The notes beneath the pieces are model-generated. The model did not search any database and was not told where the DNA came from. It saw nothing but the letters and a program-made list of their open reading frames with translations. This document shows, piece after piece, positions 36,995 to 47,854 of a stretch of DNA of 64,000 nucleotides. The first letter of the stretch is position 1, and each line of letters opens with the position of its first letter. The DNA comes from Allomyces macrogynus ATCC 38327 (taxonomy: Eukaryota; Blastocladiomycota; Blastocladiomycetes; Blastocladiales; Blastocladiaceae): contig GG745364.1 in assembly GCA_000151295.1 (NCBI GenBank), positions 189,357 through 253,356 of the forward strand, in the 5' to 3' direction. Made by a program: the position numbers and the translations under genes.

Positions 36995-37630
36995 ATGTGC
37001 CCCGCGCCGTTGCTGCCGTGTCCTGTCGCTACCGCCGCCGCGTCATCCGCGATGCTCCCACCACTGCCGCCGCACTCGCTGCTGCTTCCGGTCGCCGTTC
37101 CGTTCCCGGTCGTGGCGGGCACGCCGCCGATGCACCCGCTGCCGTCGAGTGTTGTCGACGACGACATGCCAGCGTTCATTCCGATTCCGCTGACCATCAT
37201 GGAGGCCATGATGCACGAGTCGCGGTCCACGGCCGCGGCCAGCGTGGCAACCCTCGCTCCGCTGCCCGGCAGCGATGCTGAGCGGCTGTGTCGTGCACCC
37301 TTGATTACGAACCGTCCGCGCGCCGTGCAGCGCGAGCCGGATACCGCGCTTCTGCCGCCCCCACCACCACCGACCTCGTTCCCGACACTCGTCGCTGTCC
37401 CGCCGAAATCACGGAAGCGCGCACTGTCCAGCAGTCGTAGCAGCAGCAGCGCATCCGGCAGCAGTCTCGCCACCCTCGCGGAACGTGCCACGGCCAACTC
37501 CGCCTCTGCCGCCGCCGCAGCAGCTATCCACGTTGCCGCGATTCCGCCAAGGCCACGCCGCCTGCGTACGTTGGGCGCGCGCCGGGTGAGCGCGTCTTCC
37601 TGTGCCGCGAGCATTGCGCGGACGGCATGA
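36995..37630 (+). CDS. Low-complexity Ala/Ser/Pro-rich protein, unknown function
   Basis: A 211-codon frame from ATG 36995 to TGA. It opens 'MCPAPLLPCPVATAAASSA', has a moderately conserved-looking centre ('VVDDDMPAFIPIPLTIMEAM'), a basic serine run ('KSRKRALSSSRSSSSASGSS') that could be a nuclear localisation or SR-type phosphorylation patch, and a basic Arg-rich end. Codon third positions are G/C-biased throughout. The TATA box upstream fits a short 5' UTR. No known domain; it could be a small regulatory protein. I give no function. Confidence 0.5.
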   Translation: MCPAPLLPCPVATAAASSAMLPPLPPHSLLLPVAVPFPVVAGTPPMHPLPSSVVDDDMPAFIPIPLTIMEAMMHESRSTAAASVATLAPLPGSDAERLCRAPLITNRPRAVQREPDTALLPPPPPPTSFPTLVAVPPKSRKRALSSSRSSSSASGSSLATLAERATANSASAAAAAAIHVAAIPPRPRRLRTLGARRVSASSCAASIARTA

Positions 37631-38013
37631 AACGTTCCCTCCCACCGCTGTCGCTCCTTGGGCATCCTGATGAGAAGCGGGCGACCGCTTGTCTGGATCG
37701 CCGTCGGTCGGCGGCACGATGCTCGTTCTCGGATCCAGGTGCTGATCGGGGCCCGCGTCGTCCCAGAACTTTGATGAGCGAATGGGAACACCGTGACGTG
37801 TCGCGCTGTCAACCGACCGACTGGAACACCGGCGGCCAGATCGTGGCGGGTCGGATGCGCGAGGGAGCGCAAGCTTGGGTCGTTGTAGAACGTGCCATGC
37901 GCGCGGGCGCGCGATCGCGGGACGGCAACGCCGCCGGGATGGCATTTTTTTGCTTTGGTTTTCGTTGTGTTCAAAATTTTGGCGCTGCGTGTCTTGGCAT
38001 TTTTCGTGTTACA

Positions 38014-38160
38014 GCCAACCCCAAAAACAATTGGACTGTCGGCAATGGTGCAGACAAAAGGTGCAGACAAAAGGGCTCAAGAAAATGGCCCCAAAAAGAA
38101 AAAGGTCGCGCGCAGCCTCTTGCAGCTCTTGCAGGGGGGCGGCGCCACCCAACCCAGGAA
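38014..38160 (+). repeat. Left terminal inverted repeat
   Basis: Pairs with 40341-40505 on the opposite strand at an estimated 75-80% identity by eye, with a few small indels. It contains an internal direct repeat, GGTGCAGACAAAAG, of which the right arm keeps a diverged copy. Confidence 0.8.
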
Positions 38161-40340
38161 CTTGCCGGCGTGTTCACTTATAGGCGCGGCCATCAGCCCA
38201 CATGCCAAGGTGCCCCACGGGCCAGCCCATGCGAACCACAATAAACATTATGCTTGGCCCCTTAGGAATGCTTGAGGGCTTCCCACCTGAATAGGAGTCT
38301 GTTTGCAACCTGCAAAACTGAGAAAAATTTGCTTGTGGGCCGTTTTCGATTCTGGTAGAGAACCCCTGTCAGGTTGCTTTCCCTTGTCCAGGCCCTTGAT
38401 CAAGCTTTTTGATTGATACTCTGGCAAGTGGGGAACACATGATGAGAAGCAAAGATGAGAAGGACACAAGAACAAAAATGGAAAATCGCTCCCTTGGTGG
38501 CAAGGTTGTCAAGAGCCATGTGCAGCTTGCAAAATGAGTTGATGCTGAGCTGATTGATAAGAGCAAAAGTTTGAAATCAACATCACTTTTGCCCACTGCA
38601 AGCTGATTGAGCGCTTCCACAACAGCTGGCTGCTTGCACAAGTTAAGAATCCAATGAGAATCACAATTGAAGGCTTGTGTTGTGAAGGACCCACTGGGAG
38701 ACATAGGTGCACATGCTGTGTGGTGTGGGAAGGTGGTGGGGGAAGGAGGCACAAATGCACAGTACGACTTTGACAGGGAAAAGAAGTGGGTGAAGATTGG
38801 AAACAATAGCGTGTCAAGCAGAGGGAGGCGATGGAGATGGCACAGAGGAAAAAAGAACATTATGGCAGGCAACACTTGGGTCACACCATGCCAACAGTCA
38901 TGCACAGACAAACACCTTGCATGCCTGCCTTGCATTGTCATTGTCAGGAACCCACAAGAATCTGATGGTTGACACCATGGTCAATTTGCAAGCTGTGCAT
39001 CAGCAGGTCACATCTGATTCGCTTCACAACAGTCAGAATCACTCAGTGGTGCATGGCAACAGGCCTTGCATGTGACAGTTGCACATGCACTGATTGGCTC
39101 CTGATGGATACAGTTGCTCCCCTGAAATGTAAGCATAGACAGGAACAGGATTGGGAACACCCGAGATTTTGGCCTTCAAATTGTATGCTAAAACGACACC
39201 AAGATCAAGACAGCCACCAGGTTCAATGCAACTAGTCATGAACACATCAACTGAGCCCAAGCCAATAGCATGATGCTCAAGAAGGAGGCCATCATGGACT
39301 CACGCAATTGCTTCAACAACATGTGGGCAATGATTGGTTGCAAAATAGGATGCAGTGGAAGGAGATGGCTGGTCAACATTCAGATACTGTGCATGGCACA
39401 ATTCATGGCCTGGACAAAAGAGAAACTCCAAAGAAGTGCAGATCAGTTGGAAAACTGGATGCAAGCAAGTACAACAGCAGCAAATATGGCCATCAAATGT
39501 GATCTATGTGGAATGTATTGCGCCAAAAAGGCTTGGAGACAATGACAACCACAACAACAAGGGCCAGCACTGAGATAAATGGTCAGCAGAGCAAAACTGT
39601 CACATACCACCAGTTGGTGGGCATGGAAGTTTGGCCACAACCAGGACGTGTTCTAAAGCATTGCATGATACATCAGGATCAGGTTTGATAAGGCAACATG
39701 CATGTGTGTTGTGCAATACCATTTTGACATCCATGTTGTGGCCTGAATGGACCAGTGGAGAGGTCTTGACAATGAGCCTGTGTGCCAGCAACAGGGTGGT
39801 TTGAAGTGGGGGGCAGGTGTGAGGCAGGTGGGCTGGGAGGTCATAATTTCGAGTTGCCAGGCTGCAGGCGCAACACGCCAAGATTGTCGCCATTTGGCAA
39901 CATGTTGCTGTTAGTCGTTGTGGTTCACAAATTCCAGAGCATCGAACAAGAATCAAATTGAGCACAGTTGTGACAGTAGTGCTCAAGTGAGCAGTGCTGG
40001 CAGGCGGAACTGCAGTGGAGAGGATCAAGTGCAAGCACTTGGGTGCAGTAGAAATTGGGCAGGGTTGTGAACGCTGAGGGAGATGGCGTGGTACCATGGT
40101 GTGGGCGGTGGCAGCAATGGAGATGGCAGGGTGCAGCGGCTTTTGGCAAGCTGGTGTGCAATGGCTGCAAAAAAGCACAGGACGCTCTGTGTTGGGAGCC
40201 TGGAGGAAAGCACGGATCACTGGTGCTGTGCAATTTCTACCTATGATAGGAATGGCTGCCATGCTGCCGTTTGCAAACGAAATGGTCGTTGATGGGTATG
40301 GGCTGAATGAAGAGGCGCCCCTCTTTTGGCGCCACTGGGT

Positions 40341-40505
40341 TCCTATGTTGGGTGGTGCTGCGAAGGGTCCTGCAAGAGCTGCAAGAGGTTGCGCGCGACC
40401 TTGTTGGTACCTTTTTCTTGAACCTTTTCACCAAATAACCCCCTTTGCCTGCACCTTTCGTCTGCACCGTTGCCGACAGTCCGATTTTTTTTGACGTTGG
40501 TTGTA
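40341..40505 (-). repeat. Right terminal inverted repeat
   Basis: Inverted, slightly longer partner of the left repeat, with a ~15-bp insertion relative to it. Its CpGs are partly retained, in contrast to the interior. It ends about 180 bp from the stop of the next minus-strand gene. Confidence 0.8.
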
Positions 40506-40684
40506 GCCCGTTGGATTCATGTTTGCAGCGGCGCCCTGGATGGCAATTTCGTGGGCGAAGTGGCCAGAGTGGCCGGCATTGTGATATTTCATCATCTTTT
40601 ATCCTCCAAGTACAGTTCTCCGTCATCTGCGTGTTCCAAGTGTCTCTCTCGCTTTCCAGCCCCACGAGCGCACGGTCATGGCAG

Positions 40685-42234
40685 TCAAACGACCATGTGC
40701 GCCGGCATCTCACCCGTCACGGCGTGCGGCGCGTCAAGGACCTTGGGCGCGGCAGGCAGAGCGGGCGAGACAAACGTCGCGTCCAAGTCGGCCGCGGCCG
40801 ACTCGGGGATTCCGCTCGTGGCGGCCGGCACCGGCGGCGCAACGACACTGTCCACCGACTCACGCACACCGTCCGTAGCGCGCTCGGCACCACTCTCCAC
40901 TTCCATGATCGCGTCCCCGTGCACCTCATTCCGCGCACCCGCCTCCACATCTAAAGCCGTGGCCTGCAACGCTGCCACTGTGGCCATAGCCTCCGCCGAC
41001 GCGCGCAGAGCGCGTCTCGCAATCATTTCCACTGAATCGCGCACGTCCAGCGTCCCGCAGGACCCGCGCACGGACTCGATCACGTCGTCCCGGAGCGACG
41101 TGCGCCGAGACGCTGCACGGGCTGTGGGGACACACACCGGTCCAATCGACGCGCGGCGCGCGGTCGCGGTTGCAGCGTCGAACACGGGAAGGGTCGACGC
41201 GGCCATGACGGCACTGGCGACAGAAGCGCGGCGGCTCGTGATCGCGGAGGTGCTTGCGGCGGCAAATGACACGCGGCGGCTCGTGATGGCCTCGGTGCTG
41301 GCGAGGGACGCGCGGCGGCTCGCAATGACGGCGGGGACGAGCTCGAGCGAGTCGCACACGTCGAGGAAGTCGCATGAGGCCGTGGACGTGGCGCGGGTCG
41401 TGGGATCGGTTGCGACGGGGTGGTCGACGTCGGCGGACATGGAGTTGGTCGGGGGGAGTGGGGGTGCGGTCGGGTCGGCGAGCGCATCATAGAGCCGCAC
41501 GATCGCGTGGTCCTCGTAGGGCGGGACGGCAAAGTGCAGCGAGGTCACGGTCAAGGTGGCGGTGGCCGGACGCAGCGGGCGCGTCGCGCGGTGCGATTGC
41601 AAGAGCCTGATCATTGAGTGCACAGTTGCGATGGTGAGTGATTCTCGGCACGGTGCGATCCTGGCAAGTGGCAAACGTACGCAAACCAGAGCTCAATCTC
41701 GCGCGTGTCTTCAGAGTAGACGGCAAACACGGGCACCGCGCCGTGGTACTCGTTGTTCGAATCGGCCGCAATCGTGCCCGTACTACTCGTCGGCGTGCTC
41801 GCCGTCGTGGCCGCCGCACTGCTGCTAATGCCGTTTCCAGCATCCTGATCCGCATTGGCCACGGGCACAGCAAACTCGATCCCATACGGCGCGTCGTGCC
41901 ACCACACGAGTTCGTCCGTCTCGAGTGCAATCTCCTGGACCGGGTCGTTGGGCGAGTCGCCCACGATCATGGCAATCAGTGACGTCGGCGTGAGCCGCCA
42001 CTGCACGACAATCAGTTCCTGCGCGTCGGCGCGCGCATGGAGCAGATGCGTGTACAACCACCGCGCGCGCTCGTAAGTCTCGACGGGCGACGCGTTGACA
42101 GCTGGTGCTTCGTGTATCGAATGAAACGACGGCGTGGTCGCGAGCGTCTTGGTGCTGTCGTCTGAGCGCGCCAGAGACGGGCGCGACGGCAGCACGTTGG
42201 GGGTCGGGGGCGTTGTCGACATGGTGATGGCCAT
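40685..42234 (-). CDS. Uncharacterised 491-residue protein with a possible PH-like N-terminal domain
   Basis: Two exons (42234-41681 and 41606-40685, donor GTACGT, phase 2, acceptor TCAG). The N-terminal ~220 residues alternate strand-like segments ending in an amphipathic helix: 'LIVVQWRLTPTSLIAMIVGD', 'EIALETDELVWWHDAPYG', 'VPVFAVYSEDTREIELWFAL'. That pattern resembles a PH/PTB-type fold but has no diagnostic signature. The splice joins 'ELWFA' to 'LLQSHRA' across a helix, which supports the model. The C-terminal half is repetitive, with several RRAS and RRVS motifs in series (typical basophilic-kinase sites) and many Ala. Function unknown. The gene ends just beyond the inverted-repeat element. 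Confidence 0.6.
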
Positions 42235-42793
42235 ATCTAGATTGAAAAACGTCTATTCGCGGAGCAAGAAGAGTCGATGGTATTGACTGAGCTAGAAATT
42301 GCGGGGCAGGACTGGGAAGACGAGAGGAAGTGTCTCGGAGGATGGAATCCATCTTGAACGCCCACTCGTCGCGATATTTCTTGTGCTCGACCAGTCATAA
42401 GCACTGTCCACCCCAGGGGCATTTAATTTTACCTTTGATGGTGTTTTTTCAAGGCATTGGGCTCAAAGAACCGCTCAAAGAGCGTCCCCCCTTGCGAACC
42501 ATGGTCAGACGGTTTCGAAATCTGACCGCGCGTGCAACCGTCACTGGACGGGTATGCTGGACACGAATGGTGGTGCTGGTTACGGAACGCGCAGTAGCGG
42601 CCGCTCGACTGGTTCTGGGCCATGAATGTTGAGGACAACCGCTCAATTTTCTGTGAGTGGTCGCCGTAGTTTGGTCACTTGCTTGTTGATGACTTGAGCC
42701 GGTGCATATGGATGACCGAGCAGAACGTCAGCGAGGGCGTCGGCGACGTACACGAGCGCTGCCGGCCCTGGTTGTTGATGGCGGGTTTGACTT

Positions 42794-43309
42794 GCGAGCA
42801 ATCCGAAGGACAGGCGGCGGCGCGCGCGTCGTGCAGCACGGGTTCGTCGTGCCGACGCTGCAACCGTCGGCGCAACCCCTCCCACTACCGACGACACTGC
42901 CACCAAGGCGCGCCGCCGCGTTCGCACGATCTCCGCGCCGACGGCGGGGAACGGGTCGGAGACGACGCAGCGGCGGACGCGGACGCGCACGAGCACGGGC
43001 ACGGGCACGGGTTCGACGAACGGCGGCGGTCATGCGATTAGCCCGATGCGCGAGTTCATGCTCGGATACCATTCGGTCGATGCGCTGTGAGTGGAGACAA
43101 AGCGTGAGCGGCGACATGATGCAGAGGTGCGAGCTAGGAAAGGAATGGGCAAAGGGCGCGGTCGCGCCAAGTCGAGCGGCGCGTGCCGCGATACGTCGGG
43201 CGAGGAGGTGGAGAAGGTGCGCTGGCACGAGGTGTGCGAGGAGCCGGAGTACTCGCCGCGACTCCGGCGACGCACAGCGGCGAACAAGGGTATCGAATTC
43301 GGGCTGTGA
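42794..43309 (+). CDS. Uncertain gene, 3' two exons only
   Basis: A coding-looking frame runs from about 42794 (first codon after an in-frame TGA) to a GTGAGT donor near 43088. It appears to splice over ~50 nt (acceptor GCTAG) into an exon ending at TGA 43307-43309. The product ends '...SPMREFMLGYHSVDAL' joined to a Lys/Gly/Arg-rich linker, then 'EEVEKVRWHEVCEEPEY' and 'TAANKGIEFGL'. The last exon has almost exclusively G/C third positions. The 5' end is unresolved, and the minus strand at 42643-43008 is open too with comparable bias, so strand is not fully settled. No family recognised. Confidence 0.38.
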
Positions 43310-43521
43310 CGACGGGGAGCAACCCAGTCTTGCTCCAGAGCGCGCGTTGGCAAACGCAATGCACCCATCCATGATTTCTCAATCGAAATGAAGCGCAATT
43401 CATGTCGGAAATGGCGGCGACCGACCCGCCGCCAGACTCGTGTTTCAAACGCAAACAATACACACAAACGAGAACCGAGGGAACGCCGCGCAAAACACCA
43501 CCTCGAACACCGACGGATGCA

Positions 43522-44347
43522 TCACATCAAGCTGCAGCACGAGTTGGTCTTTTTCGCTGTCTTGTAAAAGGCCTTGGTCTGCATCGACAGGGCGTTACTG
43601 CGCTCGACGAGCGCATCGAGCTTCTCTTCGCGTTCCAGGACCGACTCGATGGTTTTGTGCTGTCAATCATAGCCGAGGCAGGGTCAGAGATCCAGCCAAG
43701 CACGTGTCTACGGAAAAACGAAACTCGGCCAAACGTGCGCGAACGTACCAAAATGACCTTAGTCTCGTCGAGCTCCTTTTGCACCTTCATCAAGCTATCG
43801 GCCGAATGCGGGTCCTGGTACTTGACAAACTGCTCCTTGAGCTGCGGGAACGCCGGGTTGGCGGCATTGGGCGTGAGCGTTGCCCAGGTCGTTGCGGGCG
43901 TAAACGTGGCCGTGAAGTCGTCGAGGATTTTGGAAATGAGCGTGAAGGCGACGCGCAGCGGGTACTCGCGATCCGTGATGATGACGCCGGCCAGGTTGTC
44001 TGGGCGCACGTAGCAGTGCACCATGAACTCTGCCAGAGGGTAGCGAGCGGTCAGCGCATGGTTCGAGCGCCTCAGGAGTGAGCGTAGGTACCGTCTTGCT
44101 CGACCGACTGACGCTGGCCGGACCCAGTGCGCTCGACGAGCGTCTTGGCCGTAAAGTTCATAAACTCTTGTACGCTGTGTGCCAATGCCAACGTTCAAAA
44201 TCAGTCGACAGGTCCGTTGGGTCGTCAAGCATGGCGAGTCGCGCACCTCCCGCGCTGGAAGAATCCAAACTGCGACAGGTCCGACTCGGACGCGCGGATC
44301 TCGGCGGGCTTGCCGCCGGTCAGGACAAGGATGCTGAAAATCTTCAT
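43522..44347 (-). CDS. YKT6: v-SNARE YKT6
   Basis: Four exons (44347-44247, 44174-44092, 44029-43749, 43659-43522) give 200 residues, the usual size. An N-terminal longin domain starts '[12 protein letters not shown]' and includes '[15 protein letters not shown]', '[20 protein letters not shown]' and '[16 protein letters not shown]'. A single R-SNARE motif follows, with '[20 protein letters not shown]' and the central zero-layer Arg. There is no transmembrane anchor. The protein ends in CCSLM: the last Cys is a CAAX-type prenylation site and the preceding Cys a palmitoylation site, as in known YKT6. It acts in ER-Golgi, endosome-vacuole and autophagosome fusion. It is head-to-head with VPS60 (535 bp between start codons). 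Confidence 0.96.
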
Positions 44348-44882
44348 TTTGGTCGATTGGGTAACTGGGCCCAAAGGCGAGGTTGACCGGTCTGGTTGAT
44401 TTGGCGCAGCGGATTGCGGCAAGATGGTGCGGCAAGCTGAGGAGCGGGCCGAGCGCGCCGGTTGCGGCAAGTTGCGGCAAGCGTGTCGAGGAGGAGCGAC
44501 AGGGTCGGGTGGCGGAGGAAGAAGCAAGGCCAGGCGACGTTGGCTCCGTTCTCGAACTGTGAGCGCCACGGAGAAACGTCGGCGCTTGGCGATGCGATGC
44601 GGTCACGTTGATATGACCAGGCTGCTCCAGCGCGCCGTTGGCTGTTGCGCCCGCCCTCGCTGCTGCTCGCTCTTGCTTTTGTATCCTCACCGCGGTCTCC
44701 ACCCGGCACATGTTCCTGTCATCGAATCCAACCGGGACCCGGAGCATTCGACTGCACGTCATCAACTTGTCTGGACCTGCAACCTCGCGCTGCTGCAACC
44801 GCTCGACCCAAGCCGCGACCTACCGCAGTCCCTCCAACAGCGAGCGACCTTGCCATTTCCACACCACCCAACCATTTAAATA

Positions 44883-45975
44883 ATGAACCGATTCTTTGGC
44901 ACAGCCAAGGCGACCCCGAAACCGACGATTGGCGACGCCATCTCGACGGTAAGGCGGCCCAGACGCACAACCGAGCTTGCATGACGTTCAACTCAACGAT
45001 TGCACGAACCACGACCAGACGGACTCGCGTGCCGACTCAGTCGAGGTGAAAATCAAGAAACTCGATGCCGAGCTCGCGCGGTACAAGGACCAAATGTCCA
45101 AGATGCGCGACGGGCCATCCAAGGTCCGCTTCGTCCTCAATTGTGTGTGCGCAACCCGCGACCATTTTCTGACGCGTTCGGTGCCGACGTAACGACAGAA
45201 TGCTATCAAACAACGCGCGATGCGCGTCCTCAAGCAACGAAAACTGTACGTGCAGCATCCCCACGGGCCCCTGGCTGCCGACCCCGCCGGCTGACCACCG
45301 CTCACTTGCGCCGACCAGGTACGAGGGCCAGCGCGACCAGCTCATGCAGCAGTCGTTCAACATGGAGCAGGCGCAGTTTGCCACCGAGAACCTCAAGAAC
45401 ACGCTCGTAACCATCGACGCCATGAAGGTTGCCAACCAGGAGCTGAAAAAGCAGACGAAGAAGATGAACATTGACAAGATCGAGGTGCATTGTTGTGCTT
45501 CCACCGTGTTCACTTCGAGGTGGACAACATTGACCCGTTTTTTTCTCGCGTAGAAAATGCAAGACGAAATGGAGGACCTGCTCGATCTCGCCAACGACTT
45601 CCAGGACGTGCTCTCGAGGTCCTACGGGTTGCCCGACGAGATTGACGAGGCCGATTTGGAGGCCGGTGCGTTTTGCTCGCGTGCGTTTCGCGATTCCAAC
45701 CGTACGAAACTGACCAATCGACTTCCCGACGGATAGAACTCGAGGCTCTCGGCGACGAGCTGCTGTTCGAGGAAGAGGAAGTGCCAAGCTACCTACAGGA
45801 AACCGACTTGCCCGCTGACACGGAGCTTCCCACGACGGAGGGTCTCGAGGATCCGTCCAAGGCGGCCGAACCGTCAGCACAAGGTGCGTGCGCCGATGGT
45901 CGTGCAGGGTGCGAGTCCATTAACTCACGCCTGTTGCCTGACGTAGAGCCGAACGCACCCATCAAGGCGTCGTGA
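44883..45975 (+). CDS. VPS60: ESCRT-III accessory protein VPS60 / CHMP5
   Basis: Seven exons (44883-44948, 45019-45123, 45199-45245, 45319-45484, 45554-45665, 45737-45883, 45947-45975) give 223 residues, matching family length. '[20 protein letters not shown]' and '[20 protein letters not shown]' start the basic helical core. It continues with '[17 protein letters not shown]', '[20 protein letters not shown]' and an acidic C-terminal tail ending 'APIKAS'. Each piece lines up in order with human CHMP5. VPS60 forms ESCRT-III polymers and regulates Vps4 through Vta1/LIP5 during multivesicular body formation; the acidic tail carries that contact. The very short last exon (29 nt) is easily missed, but the frame and family C-terminus support it. 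Confidence 0.95.
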
Positions 45976-46307
45976 TCGCCCCGTGTCGCTCGCTGCCCTC
46001 ACCCGTGGTCGTGCGGCCTGTATGTCGTGATATATCTTACGTTTTGGGTCCACCAACCGTGTCCACCAGGAATCACCTTGGGACAGTTGACAGTTGCCAG
46101 TCGCCATGTCACTGTTCGCGAAAACGATCTTGCCACGACCGCGACTCCCATTTCACCCCCCCCCCCCCCCACGCTCTTACAGTCGCGCATACTTTCAATC
46201 TGAGCACCCCATCCTTCGCGACAGCATAGCGCGGCAACTCTCCCAAAAAAAACATCTAACGCGTCCCATAATCACTAAAAGGCACTCCTGGGTACTAATT
46301 TATTCAC

Positions 46308-47022
46308 TTACTCGCGCGCACACTCGCGCGGACGCTCCTCTGCGCTCGCACAACTCGGCACCGGGCTCCCCGGCCCGTTCTCCTCCATTCCCGCCATGTC
46401 GCTCTGCTCAATCCCAGAATCCCCACTCGTCAACGACGCGCGTCCTCTTGGCTCATTCTCGGCGTCCGTATCGCGGCGCTCGCCAGCTGTACTCGCACTC
46501 GCGCTCGCCTCGACCGCAATCGCAATCGTCTGGTCGGTATGCGTTCGGAAATGCTCGGCCGCAGCAGCAGCGGCGGCCGTAAGGTCGTACGGCGGTGGCG
46601 GTGGCGGCATATCAATCACGACGGCGTCATGGCTGACGTGTGAAGTCGCGCGACTGGCCCCGCCGTGCACGCTCGATCCGTTTTCCGAGTGGAGGTGCCG
46701 GTGGAGGTCGTGCCTTCGCATGACGGGTGCGATGGGGCGCGCGTACAGGTGCCCTGACCCGACGCGTCGTCGGAGCCTGTAGTGCCGGATGAACGCGAAG
46801 CAGAGCAGGATGAAGAGCTGGATACGGACGGTGGGGGGGGGGGGGGGAGGATGAGTTTGGGAAATGGATGGGGGAGTAGGTGGAGAAAGGCGTACGGACC
46901 AGGCCCAAGATAATCGAAACGGTCCCAACCGCCCAAGAGACGGCAGCCGACTCGGAGATTTGGGGGATGCCGCTCGTCGACGACGTGGGTGGATTACCAG
47001 CGGGATGGCCCGAGTCGTCCAT
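46308..47022 (-). CDS. Single-pass membrane protein with a PPxY motif
   Basis: Two exons (47022-46900 and 46817-46308; donor GTCCGT, acceptor TCCAG) give 210 residues. A short N-terminus with an Ile/Ser/Glu stretch precedes one transmembrane helix spanning the splice junction ('AVGTVSIILGLLFILLCFAF') and stop-transfer residues (RHYRLRRR). The cytosolic tail is disordered and contains PPPPPPYDL, a PPxY motif of the kind bound by WW domains of Nedd4/Rsp5 ubiquitin ligases. It ends Glu/Arg-rich. The architecture resembles small adaptors that recruit Rsp5-type ligases to membranes, but there is no sequence family to cite. A poly(G) tract in the intron means the exact spacing is unreliable; the frame is not affected. 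Confidence 0.6.
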
Positions 47023-47854
47023 GGATGGTGCGTGGTGGTACTTGGATCGTCAAACGTAGGTCAGGTTGTGGTTGGGTAAGCCTTGATTGTTTCGCGAGAG
47101 AGAGGGCGTCGCCACGCGGGCGTCGTCGGCGTTGTCAAGGATGGGGTCTCGTTGGCGTTGTGGCTGCGCCGCTCGCGTTGGCATGCGGTTCGGGCTTTCT
47201 TTGCTGAAGCTCACGCGTGCTTCGTGGCGAACAGGGGGGGTGCTTGTCGCGCGGGCGAGGGGAGGGGGCCTACACAGCGCTGTGCAGACTTTGCGTGTGT
47301 GCGTTGTCGTGCGGAGCTTGGTTGGTTGGGTCTGTTCTCGTTCCAAGAAACGCGGTCGGTCGACAGGTCGGCGCATGCTTTTGTTCGAGTTCGGGGTGGA
47401 GCGGCGATCTGTCGCGCGTCCAGCGTTGGCTTGAGGCAACGTCCATCGGCCGCAGCACCAATGGAGGATGGCGCCCGGCGTGAAGATGGGGCCGAGGTGG
47501 GGGATGAATGCATTACCGCGCAGGACGTTTCGATGCGGACAGAGTGGCGCACGGCAACGGCGTGCTGACAGTGGCCAGGTGGGTGCTCGCGTTTCCAAGT
47601 AACTGACTCGGGGTTGGGGGATGTTGGCATCATTTCAAAGAAGCTGACACACCGATCAACGCAATCACCTCACCTGATTGTTCCCAGAGGTGGGCCAAGG
47701 AAATGGGCACCGAGACCGCGTGGAGGTGGGGGGGATGAAAAGGAACTTCATTTGGGTCGTGATGGGGGTATGATCTGGCGCGCGTCCGCGTCCCGACGCT
47801 CCGCGCTCTGCTCACGCGCACACGCAGATGTGCCAGCCGCCGCCATAAATATGC
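47023..47854. other. Gene-free spacer
   Basis: G-rich sequence between two minus-strand membrane protein genes. Open frames on both strands lack codon bias. Confidence 0.5.

Larger units (their letters stand above)
38014..40505. mobile_element. Non-autonomous or decayed DNA transposon with long terminal inverted repeats
   Basis: About 150-165 bp at the two ends are inverted copies of each other, sharing blocks such as CTCTTGCAGCTCTTGCAGG, GGTCGCGCGCA and GGACTGTCGGCAA in matching order. The ~2.1-kb interior is AT-richer, full of TGCA/TG/CA words and poor in CpG, unlike everything around it. No frame inside has coding bias; the longest (38369-38941 and 39600-40262, minus) show no transposase motif. 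The outermost shared word is about 'CAGCCAAC'; I cannot see a clean target-site duplication. It could be a deletion derivative of a larger element. It lies between two genes and disrupts neither. Confidence 0.72.

Noticed and set aside
38369..40262. Long minus-strand frames inside the inverted-repeat element as a transposase
   Set aside because: No DDE/DDD pattern, zinc finger or codon bias; amino acid composition reflects TG/CA-rich decay rather than protein.
40685..42234. Overlapping plus-strand frames of 300+ codons opposite the 491-residue gene
   Set aside because: They are GC-rich antisense shadows; the minus frame has the correct splice phase and codon bias.
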